DNA of 64,000 nucleotides from Chloracidobacterium sp. (GTDB lineage Bacteria > Acidobacteriota > Blastocatellia > Pyrinomonadales > Pyrinomonadaceae). The stretch lies in assembly GCA_016720705.1 (NCBI GenBank), contig JADKKB010000005.1, positions 620,001 through 684,000 on the forward strand, in the 5' to 3' direction. The position numbers and the translations under genes are program-made. Within the stretch, counting starts at the first letter, position 1. Each line of letters begins with the position of its first letter. The notes below the pieces were generated by a model. That model was not told where the DNA came from and ran no database searches. It was given only the letters and a program-made list of their open reading frames with translations. Positions 52,596 to 61,688 of this stretch are shown piece after piece.

Positions 52596-53084
52596 TCACT
52601 CCTGTTCCAGTTTCACCTTTGCACGGCCTATGAAGACCTTTATCATCTCGGTAATACGTTTATTCATCTCGGTGCTGATCAGGCTTTCTCCCGCGAGTCC
52701 TGCAAGCAGGTGGAGGTCGCGGGCTGATCTGCGTCGGAGTTCCACAAGCTGTGAGAAATGGACGTGTGTGACGTTTTTGGCCTTTTCGAAAAAATCAGCT
52801 GAATAACGAAGGAAATTTTCGGCTTCGGTCCTGAGTGGTGACCATTCGATCCGATCGTCGCTAGCTTCAGCGAGTTCGACCGCAAATTTCTGCAGCATCT
52901 GGCCGATAACCGGGATCTCGGCCTGGATACGCCAATGTGCGACACCCTTGGCATCGGTGTGGATCTGGGTAATGCCCGGCATTAAGCTCGAAAAGTTTGT
53001 TATATCCGAGAAAAACTCACGGACGCTCTCAATGCTCGAATTTAACTCGATCACTCCGGAATAACCTGCTTTAACGGTAAACAT
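52596..53084 (-). CDS. SRPBCC-fold protein
   Basis: 162 residues from ATG 53084, which overlaps the upstream peptidase stop as TGATG and has GGAG seven bases before it. This arrangement indicates translational coupling. Residues about 1-145 fit the SRPBCC/polyketide-cyclase pattern (VIELNSSIESVREFFSDITNFSSLMPGI, WRIQAEIPVIGQ, DDRIEWSP), a helix-grip fold that binds hydrophobic ligands. The C-terminal helix (ELRRRSARDLHLLAGL) is the part duplicated in the nearby pseudogene. No signal peptide is present. The ligand is unknown. Confidence 0.8.
   Translation of the reverse strand: MFTVKAGYSGVIELNSSIESVREFFSDITNFSSLMPGITQIHTDAKGVAHWRIQAEIPVIGQMLQKFAVELAEASDDRIEWSPLRTEAENFLRYSADFFEKAKNVTHVHFSQLVELRRRSARDLHLLAGLAGESLISTEMNKRITEMIKVFIGRAKVKLEQE
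52653..52742. repeat. Direct repeat copy B (about 90 bp)
   Basis: The partner of 50642-50731. It encodes part of the C-terminal helix of the intact SRPBCC protein. The offset between the copies is 2011 bases. Confidence 0.9.
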
Positions 53085-55894
53085 CAAAATACTCCATTAA
53101 ATACGATCGAATTAAAGAATAGCCTAGTTGTCGATCGCGTCATCCCGCGAAAGAAAGGATCCTCTGCAAAAAGTACGACGTGGCCTGAGCCCATAGATTC
53201 GTCGATGACATACGCGGTGCCGCTGAGCAGTCGCTCGGTGTTTCCTTCCCAAACAAAGCCGGATATGGTCAGAGGCTTTTTCGGGTTAGCGTCGAAGACC
53301 AGAGCGTTCGTGCCTTCCTTGGAGTAGCGAAAGAAGTAACCGCTCGCCAACAGCACGGGCATTTCGTCGCGATCCACGCCGTATGTAATGTAATTTGTAC
53401 GGTCAACGGTTGCACGGAAGATGGCTCCCGGCAAAGCCTCGGGAACCTTATTGGCATTTGCAGACGGCGAAGCGATCGGCGGAAGTGACGGAGCAATGCC
53501 GTCCGTTCGGTCAGATCCTGCGATGTTCGGTGTCGGTTCAGGGGCGGGGTCAGCCGACTTTTTGTCGTCGCCCGGGCCTTTAGGCTTTTCGTCGTCGTCT
53601 TCGCTACCAACAAGCTTTGACGTAGTCAGGCCAACCTCCTTGAGAGCCGCAAAGACCGAGCCGCCGCTGATCGTTACGATCGTGCCGCCGCGGGAGGCAA
53701 ACTCCTTCAGTGCCGACACTCCGCCGGAGCCGAACGAACTCATATATCGGCCGGCCGAACCCTCAGGGATGATCAGGACGTTGTAGCCCGTAAGACCGCC
53801 GCCGCGGACCGAACCGATGGTCATTGGTGTAAATTTTACGCCGTGTTTGTCTAAAGTCCACCATATCGATCCGTACGATTCCTGCGTGACGCCCTCGTCG
53901 GCAACGATCGCGATACGGGGGGCGTTGAGCGATAGCACCGCTTCGCCGCCGATACTTGTGTCGCCCTCGTCGGAGTAGCCCGAATTTACAGCGGTGACGT
54001 TAACTCCCATTTCCGCGGCAAGAGCCGCCACGGAGTTGTGGATCGAATCGGGGTTACGTGAAACGCGGATCACAAATGTCCCCGGCTTCCAATTGCGGCC
54101 GCCCGCGTTAAGTGTGCGCGTGGTCACGGCGACCTTGAAACCATTCTGCAAAAGCCGCATTACCATCGCTCCGGTCGAATCGGTCTCGTACGGAATTATG
54201 TACGCGATCCGGGCCCGTCCCGAAACGCTCCCGCGCTTGGCATTGGCAATTGTGGTGGTGTCCACAGGTGTTCCTGCAATGCTACCGGATTCTTCGGTCC
54301 AGTAGGCATCGACGCCAAAGGTCAGTGGCATCGACCAAGCGGTAATATCATAAAAGCCGTAATCTTCCTTAGGCTGGCCCTTGCCGCGCATCTGATTTCG
54401 GCGAAATCTGGCCATATTATCATCGACAAATGCTTTATCCTGCGGCGTGTCTTGTTCGAGAACGGCTTTTAGGTAAATTCTCTGCGGTTGGTCGAGGTCG
54501 ATGATGTACGAGCCTGCCGGAAATGTCTTAGAGACGGCCTTTGAGTTTTTTTCGAGATAGGAATGGGCCGTGGTAGATGTGAAAGAAGACGACGCCACCT
54601 TGACCTCGACATTTGACAGACGCAACACCTCGATCAACTCAGCGGCCTTTACGCGGTCGGAAGTCGGGTCTATTACGACACGTTTCAGCTTAGAATTGGC
54701 GTTGTCCGCAAGTCCCTTGGCACGGAAAGCGTAATAGTCCTTGATCCGCTCGACCCGGTTTTTGGCGGTGGTCTCGAGCGTGGTCATTGAGGCAACAAAA
54801 TGCTTGGCGATCGAGGATCGAAATGTGACGATCGTACCGTCATCTCGAGTCCAACGTAATCCCTTAAAGCCGCCACCATCGGTCTCGTACGTCATTCCGG
54901 TCGCACCGAGAAGCGATGGGTACATATCCCAGTAGCCCGGATAGAATGCGTCGAAAACATCCCGCACATAATAGTCCCAGCGATTCCCGTCGAATGCGGC
55001 GGCATTGGCGCGGCCGTACGTATCTAACCATTTGCTGTATTGCGGTTGCGGAAGATTGGGGTTGATGGGTAGAGATACCGGCGGAAAGAAATACTGCGAC
55101 GGTTGGCCGTGGTGATCGACCGCGACCTGCGGATTCCATTCCATAAACGCCTTTTGCATATTACGCGATTCTTTCTGCGTAAAGGTGAGCGTGTCGCGAT
55201 TTAGGTTAAATCGGTAATGATTTACACGTCCCCAGACAGACCAGGGTTCACGATGTTCGATCGCGTTGTGGTTCGGATCACCGACGGCGACCGAATTGTA
55301 CCACGTGGCAAATCGCTCGTGTCCGTCGGGATTTTCGCCCGTCAGGACTAGCACAACAGTGTTCTTTAGTATATCGAGCGTCGCCGGTTCATTGGAGGCC
55401 GCAAGCTGATATATCACCTGCATAAAAGCCTCGAATGATGATGACTCGTTGCCGTGAATGGTATATGCCATCCACGCGATCGCCGGATTGCTACGGGCGA
55501 TCGCGTCCGCCTCAGCGGCCGTGGTTCGCCGGGGATCGACTAGACGAGCATTGGCGGCCTTGATCTCGTCGAGACGGGCGAGATTCTCCGGCGATGAAAT
55601 TGCGACCAAATGCTGCATCCGATGTTCACTGGTGGTGCCGATGTCAAATATCTTGACGCGGTCCGGTGCGGATCTTGCGATCGCGTCGATCACCTGTTCC
55701 ATCTGGGCGTAAGTCGTATTATGATCGCCTACGTCGTATCTGAGGATGCTCTGCGGCCTCGGTACACCCGTGCGATACTCGCCACGAGTGTAGAAATCGA
55801 AGTTTTCGTTGAGCGGATCGGGCGTTTGGCCAATCGATGCAATGGCGAAAATAAAAATTGCGACTATGGCGATCAGAAAAGCTTTAATCTTCAT
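53084..55894 (-). CDS. Exported M14-family zinc carboxypeptidase
   Basis: 936 residues from ATG 55894; a TTG one codon upstream is also in frame. A signal peptide (to about residue 22) is followed by an M14 peptidase domain (about 55-400). This has the zinc motif H147xxE150 in YTIHGNESSSFEA, a later catalytic-site segment QVAVDHHGQPSQYFFPP and the substrate-binding region RVNHYRFNLNRD. The long C-terminal part (about 420-930) includes a glutamine-amidotransferase-like segment (VLIIPEGSAGRYMSSFGSGG) and a low-complexity acidic/Pro linker (SEDDDEKPKGPGDDKKS). It probably degrades extracellular peptides. It is cotranscribed with the SRPBCC gene. Confidence 0.9.
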   Translation of the reverse strand: MKIKAFLIAIVAIFIFAIASIGQTPDPLNENFDFYTRGEYRTGVPRPQSILRYDVGDHNTTYAQMEQVIDAIARSAPDRVKIFDIGTTSEHRMQHLVAISSPENLARLDEIKAANARLVDPRRTTAAEADAIARSNPAIAWMAYTIHGNESSSFEAFMQVIYQLAASNEPATLDILKNTVVLVLTGENPDGHERFATWYNSVAVGDPNHNAIEHREPWSVWGRVNHYRFNLNRDTLTFTQKESRNMQKAFMEWNPQVAVDHHGQPSQYFFPPVSLPINPNLPQPQYSKWLDTYGRANAAAFDGNRWDYYVRDVFDAFYPGYWDMYPSLLGATGMTYETDGGGFKGLRWTRDDGTIVTFRSSIAKHFVASMTTLETTAKNRVERIKDYYAFRAKGLADNANSKLKRVVIDPTSDRVKAAELIEVLRLSNVEVKVASSSFTSTTAHSYLEKNSKAVSKTFPAGSYIIDLDQPQRIYLKAVLEQDTPQDKAFVDDNMARFRRNQMRGKGQPKEDYGFYDITAWSMPLTFGVDAYWTEESGSIAGTPVDTTTIANAKRGSVSGRARIAYIIPYETDSTGAMVMRLLQNGFKVAVTTRTLNAGGRNWKPGTFVIRVSRNPDSIHNSVAALAAEMGVNVTAVNSGYSDEGDTSIGGEAVLSLNAPRIAIVADEGVTQESYGSIWWTLDKHGVKFTPMTIGSVRGGGLTGYNVLIIPEGSAGRYMSSFGSGGVSALKEFASRGGTIVTISGGSVFAALKEVGLTTSKLVGSEDDDEKPKGPGDDKKSADPAPEPTPNIAGSDRTDGIAPSLPPIASPSANANKVPEALPGAIFRATVDRTNYITYGVDRDEMPVLLASGYFFRYSKEGTNALVFDANPKKPLTISGFVWEGNTERLLSGTAYVIDESMGSGHVVLFAEDPFFRGMTRSTTRLFFNSIVFNGVF

Positions 55895-55974
55895 CAAAGT
55901 ATTTGTTGCGGAATCAGAATTTTAGGTTTATGTCATAAAAGATATTAAACCTTCGGGTGTAATGGCACAAACAT

Positions 55975-56178
55975 ATGCAAGGGAAACTACCGGTCGACGA
56001 TTGTCCTAAATGCGGTGAAGCAAAACTAAAGGTGTGGCGTGATTTGACTGCCGACGAGAAAATGATCGTCGACCGACTGCCGGCCGCGAGGGCGTTCACG
56101 CCTGCCGAACGCAAACGCCATCACTTTTGTACTCGATGCTGGTTTGAACAGACCGAACCGATCTCTACCACTGCGTAA
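55975..56178 (+). CDS. Small two-CxxC zinc-ribbon-like protein
   Basis: 67 residues with two zinc-knuckle pairs: CPKCGEAKLKVW near the N-terminus and CTRCWFEQTEP near the C-terminus. These are separated by a helical, charged stretch (DLTADEKMIVDRLPAARAFTPAERKRHH). The arrangement would bind one zinc ion. It is divergent from the M14 peptidase gene. The family is unknown. It is too short for strong certainty, but the paired motifs make chance unlikely. Confidence 0.65.
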   Translation: MQGKLPVDDCPKCGEAKLKVWRDLTADEKMIVDRLPAARAFTPAERKRHHFCTRCWFEQTEPISTTA

Positions 56179-56326
56179 TGACCAGAGTGGTTGCAAATAC
56201 GTTCTATAAATCGGATTCGTTCGCTTTCTATGGGCTTGATGGTCGGCCACGTATATTGGAGATCTGAGCGAGAAAATGGCACCGCGATCTAGCTCGGTGC
56301 CATTTTGGTTTCGGATAAAAGTGAAG

Positions 56327-57208
56327 TTAAGGCGTCATCATTACGCCGAAGTCGAAAAATTTGGCGCCGATTCCGGCTCCGGTGTTGGCGTTACCGGAGT
56401 TCATCAGCATAAATCCATATTCGCCTTTCTTAAGGTCGCCGGCGGCGGTTACCTTAAAGATTCCATTGCCCAAGTCGTCGGCTTTGAGTCCGACGACGTA
56501 TTCGTCAGAAAGGCCACCTTTCGCGCCCCACGAATTGCTCTTTGCGATGGTTACTTCGCGGTTATCGCTACGTTGATTGAAACGCACAAGCGTAAATTCG
56601 TTCGGGGTTGAAGGAATTCCGCTGGAAGTGTTCATACCGCCGCTTGAAACGTCCAGATAAAAATAAAAGACCGGAGATGTAGTTTCAAGTTGCACCTTGG
56701 CGCTTCGTCCGGGCAGATTTGTCTTCGTTTTGACTTTGCCTAGTCCAAAAGGTGTCACAGACGCTGTGAACATACCACCGGTGCGGTTTTGGCCTGAAAC
56801 ATTAGGGTCCAGACGGGTCATTTTACGAACGCCGTCTTTTTCCTCAAAGAGATAGATCCCGTACGTGTGTTTCGACATCGGATCGTTCGGGTCGCCGTTG
56901 GCCTCGGTCGAAGCGGCACCTGAGGGTGTCGTCGAGGTGTTAAGCGGACGGCCGCTCTTGGATTCCAGCATCGCTCCGACGATGTCGTCGCTAACGCCGG
57001 CCTGTTTGAGTTTAATAAGTGAGTCGGTCGATAGGTCAAACTTCGTCGCTGACGATTTGATCTTGCCGACAATGATCGAACTGCTCAGGCCCGCTTTGGT
57101 AAGTGATATTACCTCATCGTTGGTCATCGTTTCCTGAGCGACAACGGCGGCCGATAGCATCAGTACCAACGAGAGGCACAGAGCAAAGATGCTGAATTTA
57201 CTTTTCAT
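56327..57208 (-). CDS. Exported protein with tandem KAGLS helical motifs
   Basis: 293 residues with a signal peptide (MKSKFSIFALCLSLVLMLSA.., cleavage near VAQ). Residues about 27-85 contain two short helical units, MTNDEVISLTKAGLSSSIIVGKIK and STDSLIKLKQAGVSDDIVGAML, a motif pair seen in many exported proteins of Acidobacteriota. Residues about 115-290 are a beta-rich domain (LPGRSAKVQLETTSPVFYFYLD, FTLVRFNQRSDNREVTI). The function is unknown. The gene is 55 bases downstream of the VWA gene on the same strand. Confidence 0.78.
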   Translation of the reverse strand: MKSKFSIFALCLSLVLMLSAAVVAQETMTNDEVISLTKAGLSSSIIVGKIKSSATKFDLSTDSLIKLKQAGVSDDIVGAMLESKSGRPLNTSTTPSGAASTEANGDPNDPMSKHTYGIYLFEEKDGVRKMTRLDPNVSGQNRTGGMFTASVTPFGLGKVKTKTNLPGRSAKVQLETTSPVFYFYLDVSSGGMNTSSGIPSTPNEFTLVRFNQRSDNREVTIAKSNSWGAKGGLSDEYVVGLKADDLGNGIFKVTAAGDLKKGEYGFMLMNSGNANTGAGIGAKFFDFGVMMTP

Positions 57209-57263
57209 TGAGAATCCTCCAAAAACTTAAGAATAAAATATTGATCAAACCTTTTCCCGGCCG

Positions 57264-58355
57264 CTATCGGGGATCGCGGCGGCGTCCGGAACTATAATTA
57301 TCCCTCGCACGAATGTCGAGATCCGGCCGGTAAACACGTACTTTAATGTAATAGCGGCTGTCGGGCGTACGTTCACTGTTAGGATAATAACCCAAACTAT
57401 ATATTTTGCGAAGTTCTTCGGCGATCCGTGCAAACGCTTCGTTAAGATTCGTCGTGGAAGCAACTCGTTGCAAACGCCCACCCGATCGTTCCGCGAGTTC
57501 GCTCAAAAACGCACGGGCAGCGGTATAGTCCTCTTCCTTTTCACCCTTAACGAGCGGCGATTCGACTACATACGGACGGTCATTGTCGTCGTAAAGTATT
57601 TGAGCGTCCTTACGGCGGATCTTGCGAACGTCGTCAAATGTATCGTAGCGGATGGGATAAATGAGCGTATCCATCTCATCCACATCGCGAAGTAGTCCCT
57701 TGGCGGTTGCCGTGACGCTAGTCGTGTCCACCCCGTCGGTTAATAGCACAATAGCCTTTCGGCCCGTGATATTTCTCAACTTATCATTGAGAGTCGTGTC
57801 GATCGCCGAATAAAGACTGGTGCCCGAGCCCACCTTTGTGGCCTCGATCGCATAACGTAATGCCCTACGGTTGTCGGTCGCTTCACAGAGTATCCGTACC
57901 TTTTCATCAAATGACAGGATCATCACCTTGTCGCTCGGACGTAACTGTGCGATGAACGCCTCCGCCGCCGCTTGTATTTCCGGTAATTTGAAGACGGTCG
58001 AGTAACTCATATCGAGCAATAGAGCGACCGTGAACGGTTCATCCGAATTGGAGAAATACGCGATCTCCTGCTCCTCGCCGTTTTCAAAGATCTTGAATTC
58101 TGAACGGCCAATATCCGTCACGGGACGCCCTTTTCGCGTGCTTACACGCACCGGGATAGTGACCAGATCGGTCTCGATCCGAACAACTCCGTCGTCCTTC
58201 TCAGACTTGCTCGGAATCTTGGGTTTGTCGGGCGATTCCGAACTTCGATCGCCGCGGGCAATGCTCTCAGAGTAGCCCTTGACACGGCCCGCCTGTCCGA
58301 CCGTAGCGGTCGCGGCTAAAAGCGCGATCAGGATGGAGAATACAAATCGATACAT
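57264..58355 (-). CDS. Exported von Willebrand factor A domain protein (VWFA-related type)
   Basis: 363 residues. The signal peptide MYRFVFSILIALLAATATVG is followed by a short linker and the acidobacterial 'VWFA-related' N-terminal strand set (VRIETDLVTIPVRVSTRKGRPV, FKIFENGEEQEIAYF). The VWA domain (about 108-330) has an intact MIDAS metal site DMSYS (Asp115, Ser117, Ser119) and a later VLLTDGVDT Asp. A C-terminal LGYYPNSERTPDSRYYIKVRV strand closes it. It likely mediates metal-dependent adhesion outside the cell. It lies between two small secreted-protein genes on the same strand. Confidence 0.9.
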   Translation of the reverse strand: MYRFVFSILIALLAATATVGQAGRVKGYSESIARGDRSSESPDKPKIPSKSEKDDGVVRIETDLVTIPVRVSTRKGRPVTDIGRSEFKIFENGEEQEIAYFSNSDEPFTVALLLDMSYSTVFKLPEIQAAAEAFIAQLRPSDKVMILSFDEKVRILCEATDNRRALRYAIEATKVGSGTSLYSAIDTTLNDKLRNITGRKAIVLLTDGVDTTSVTATAKGLLRDVDEMDTLIYPIRYDTFDDVRKIRRKDAQILYDDNDRPYVVESPLVKGEKEEDYTAARAFLSELAERSGGRLQRVASTTNLNEAFARIAEELRKIYSLGYYPNSERTPDSRYYIKVRVYRPDLDIRARDNYSSGRRRDPR

Positions 58356-58364
58356 CGGACGGAA

Positions 58365-58871
58365 CTAAGTTATCGGGATACCAAGCAGGGCTGAAAGAGC
58401 GGTCTCAGTTGCCACGGCGGGATCGTCAGACGATGTCATATCCCATCTCCACGCTTTGCCGACCTTGATCATATGGGCGGTTCCATTGAATATCAGCGAT
58501 TTGTTATCGATCGTGATCCGGCACGAGGTCGGCACCTTGGCCTTTTTACCGTTGACAATGGCTGTTCCGACCTGGATCTCCGACATTCCATCGAACATCT
58601 TCTTGGTCGTCGCAGCGTCCTCAGCATTGGCGTTCAGCCCGCTTTCAAATTGGTCCGCAAAGTCGTTGGCATCAGTCGGCATCTGTCGTTGGACAGCCGG
58701 CGAAAAGCTTATTACTTCGAAAAGCCCGGCCCAATCCTGAGTTTGCAATACGCGGTAGACCCTTAGTGCCGCAGCGGACGCATCGGCAACATCTGTGTTT
58801 TCGGCTTTCTGAGCATTGGCAGCTAATACGGCCGTTAGTATCACCAATATGGAGACTAGAGTTTTTTTCAT
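58365..58871 (-). CDS. Small exported protein of unknown family
   Basis: 168 residues from ATG 58871, where the signal peptide starts (MKKTLVSILVILTAVLAANAQ); an upstream in-frame start at 58943 is less likely. The mature region (about 30-145) has a helix-then-sheet pattern (AALRVYRVLQTQDWAGLFEVI, then TAHMIKVGKAWRWDM) that resembles the NTF2-like/DUF4864 fold, but I cannot assign a family. It lies nine bases upstream of the VWA gene start and 91 bases after glnE. Confidence 0.7.
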   Translation of the reverse strand: MKKTLVSILVILTAVLAANAQKAENTDVADASAAALRVYRVLQTQDWAGLFEVISFSPAVQRQMPTDANDFADQFESGLNANAEDAATTKKMFDGMSEIQVGTAIVNGKKAKVPTSCRITIDNKSLIFNGTAHMIKVGKAWRWDMTSSDDPAVATETALSALLGIPIT

Positions 58872-58961
58872 AATATTTTCGATCCGGATGCTTTCGGGAC
58901 TGCTGGCTCGTCGAGACATTTCTTCTAAATAATACACAACCATCGATCATCATTCAACGGA

Positions 58962-61688
58962 TTAATCGCTAGTTTGTTGGCCCACGATATTGTCGAAAGC
59001 GGACCTTACGGCGAGTCGATTCAGAGTGAGTTGTCCGAGCAGTTCCGATGTCGAATCAAGATCCATTCTCTGCGCGATCGTCGCTAAAACCGTTTGGTTC
59101 GCGGTCGAGAGTTGTGTCGTCCGTCCGACGGTCAAACGCAATGCGTGATCGAGTTCCGACAGAAATTCGTAACCACTCAAAATATCCCGATAGTCGTCTG
59201 CAGTGAGCGATCCACCATCCGCAAGGCGTTTAAGCATATACGCGGTCGACCGATCGGTGCCCTCATCCGGCACGTTATCACGCAGTTGGAGGTATCTCAT
59301 CGCGAAATAGATGTCCAACATTCCGCCGGAGCCATATTTGATATCGATCTCGGAATTGCGACGGTTGTGTGAGCGTTGAGTTTGCAATGCGTGGCGTACA
59401 CGAGCAGTCTCATCTCGCAAAGTGCCGGGATCGATCAGTCCGGCTTTCGTGTGAATTATGCGGCGTGTCTCGGTCTCGACCAAGGCTCCAAGCGTCAGAT
59501 CGCCCCCGACACTGCGAAGTTTGACGAACGCGAGCATTTCCCAGACCGCGGCGGTGTCACGCATATAGTTAAGAAATGACTCACTCGAGATCGCACTCAT
59601 TCCTTTCGAACCATAGGGTCGAAGTCGTAGGTCCACGCGGTAAAGATTGCCGTCGCGCGTCATCGACGAAACGGCGGTGACAAAGAGTTCGGCGGCCCGG
59701 CTATAAAATTCGGAATTTGTAACTGTAGCTCCCGTTGCCGGGAGATCGTCGTAGATCAAGATCAGATCAAGGTCAGAATCATAATCTAGGCCGCGACCGC
59801 CCAGTTTGCCGAGGGCAAGCACCGCAAGATCCAAGTTATCTCCGGTAAGGGCGTATTTCGAATTTAATTCCTCACGAACTACACGAAGAGCAGCGGCAAT
59901 GCTGGCCTCGGCGAGTTTTGTCTGCAAATGCTTTGCCTCGCGGACTGTGATCGATGAAAAAACATCTCTGACCGCGATGCCTATCAATAGTCGCGACCAC
60001 GCTTGCCGCATAGCAGACAAGCGCGGTCCGAAGCCGGACGCACCATCTATCGCCGCCATCATTATCGACTCAAATGCCGGCTCGGCTGACGTATCATTCG
60101 GATCGGGAAGTGCCGCCGCAAGCTGCGGATTGGCGGCGATCATCGACGCAAAACGGGGTGACACGGTGGCGATCCGATCGAGTACGGACATTTCCTGTTT
60201 GGTCGCCGGCAGATCAAAATCCGATTTTTCGATCGATGCTAAAACACCTGACCGAATTCGGTCGCCGGCATTTGGTATATCTGAAATGACAGTATCACGT
60301 GCAACGTCGAGGTTGATTTCACCAAATATCTTCGAAAATACGCGGCTGACATTCGCCGAATGGCGGGCAAGTGCCTCGTCAAAATCTCCGCCGACGGCAA
60401 ATGTGACCCGGCGTGCGAGCAATTCGCGCTTTTCGCCGCTGTCAGCCACAATGTGGGTCTGGATGCCGTTTTCCATCTGCAGAACGTGTTCCGTACGCCG
60501 CAAGAATTCGTAAGCCGCTGAAAGCTCGGAAAGCTCGGTGTCACTAAGGTAACCACGGTCTGCGAGGCGCGAGAGGCTGATAAGCGTATGCGGTGACCGC
60601 AGCCAGCGGTCATCACCTCCGTGGGCAAGCTGTAAGGCCTGAGCCAAAAATTCGATCTCGCGGATTCCGCCCCGTCCGAGTTTTACGTCAAATCCAAATT
60701 TACCGATATTCTGGCGATCGATCTTTTCCTTCGACAACCGCACATTTCGCAAGGCGTCTTCGACGGTTTCGCCTGATTCGAAGACCAATGGCTCGACCTC
60801 GGAGAAAAACTCGCCGAAAAGCTCGGTGTCGCCGGCGCACCCACGCGAGCGGATCAAAACTTGACGTTCCCACGGCCGGGCATCATTTCGATGGTACCGA
60901 ACGATGTCAGCCACCGACATTGTCAGTGCACCAAGTGAACCGTGCGGCCGAAGTCTTAGATCAACACGGTACGCGGCTCCTTCGCCCGTCTGTTGTCCAA
61001 CAAGCTTTGTCGTAAATTCAGCAAGTTTGATGAAATATTCGCGGTTGCTGACTGTTCCGCGACTACCGATGCCTGAGGTCGAGCCGTCGTTCGAGTAGAT
61101 GAATAGAAGATCAATGTCAGATGAGTAGTTGAGTTCACGCGAACCGAGTTTACCGAGTGCGGCGATGCAAAAGCGTGCGGGACGCTGACGGCCTTTGGTA
61201 TCGGTTTCCTGGGGGGAACCAAACCTGTTGTCCATCTCACGTCGTGCCAGCTTTAGGGCCGACTCGAGGATGGCATCCGCCAGATTCGAGATCTCTTCGG
61301 TTATCTCCGCGATCGTAGCAAGTCGGCGGATATCGCGTAAATATATCCTGAGGAGTTCGCGGCGGCGAAAACGAGCAAAAAGTACTTGTGGGTCGAGTTG
61401 CGACTGGGTCATCGAAAATCGCGCGAGCGATTCGAGCAGTTCGTCCTTACCGCGAACGCCTGAATCGCGGCGTTTTCGGCCCAGCCACCAGATATAGTCG
61501 GGGTGTTGTAGTAGCGTGGTTGCGAGCAACGGGCTAAATGCGGCAAGCGTCAGGACGTCGGACAATAAAGCTTCGTTTTTAGCAAGTTTTATCGCCACCG
61601 CCGCGTGTTTTTCTGCCAGCTGCGATATAAAACGCTCGGCAGACGCCGGGTCGGGCAGGTCCGTTATAAGATGGCGGTCGATATTCAT
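58962..61688 (-). CDS. glnE: Bifunctional glutamine synthetase adenylyltransferase/deadenylase
   Basis: 908 residues, full length. GlnE reversibly adenylylates glutamine synthetase to adjust nitrogen assimilation. Both nucleotidyltransferase halves are present with intact acidic motifs: the N-terminal deadenylase GKLGSRELNYSSDIDLLF and the C-terminal adenylylase GKLGGRGLDYDSDLDLIL, each followed by its RVDLRLRPxG block (residues about 190-240 and 620-680). The GlnD/PII-type regulatory helices lie between them. Its ATG overlaps the upstream regulator stop by ATGA, so the two are coupled. No glnA, glnB or glnD lies in the window. Confidence 0.95.
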   Translation of the reverse strand: MNIDRHLITDLPDPASAERFISQLAEKHAAVAIKLAKNEALLSDVLTLAAFSPLLATTLLQHPDYIWWLGRKRRDSGVRGKDELLESLARFSMTQSQLDPQVLFARFRRRELLRIYLRDIRRLATIAEITEEISNLADAILESALKLARREMDNRFGSPQETDTKGRQRPARFCIAALGKLGSRELNYSSDIDLLFIYSNDGSTSGIGSRGTVSNREYFIKLAEFTTKLVGQQTGEGAAYRVDLRLRPHGSLGALTMSVADIVRYHRNDARPWERQVLIRSRGCAGDTELFGEFFSEVEPLVFESGETVEDALRNVRLSKEKIDRQNIGKFGFDVKLGRGGIREIEFLAQALQLAHGGDDRWLRSPHTLISLSRLADRGYLSDTELSELSAAYEFLRRTEHVLQMENGIQTHIVADSGEKRELLARRVTFAVGGDFDEALARHSANVSRVFSKIFGEINLDVARDTVISDIPNAGDRIRSGVLASIEKSDFDLPATKQEMSVLDRIATVSPRFASMIAANPQLAAALPDPNDTSAEPAFESIMMAAIDGASGFGPRLSAMRQAWSRLLIGIAVRDVFSSITVREAKHLQTKLAEASIAAALRVVREELNSKYALTGDNLDLAVLALGKLGGRGLDYDSDLDLILIYDDLPATGATVTNSEFYSRAAELFVTAVSSMTRDGNLYRVDLRLRPYGSKGMSAISSESFLNYMRDTAAVWEMLAFVKLRSVGGDLTLGALVETETRRIIHTKAGLIDPGTLRDETARVRHALQTQRSHNRRNSEIDIKYGSGGMLDIYFAMRYLQLRDNVPDEGTDRSTAYMLKRLADGGSLTADDYRDILSGYEFLSELDHALRLTVGRTTQLSTANQTVLATIAQRMDLDSTSELLGQLTLNRLAVRSAFDNIVGQQTSD

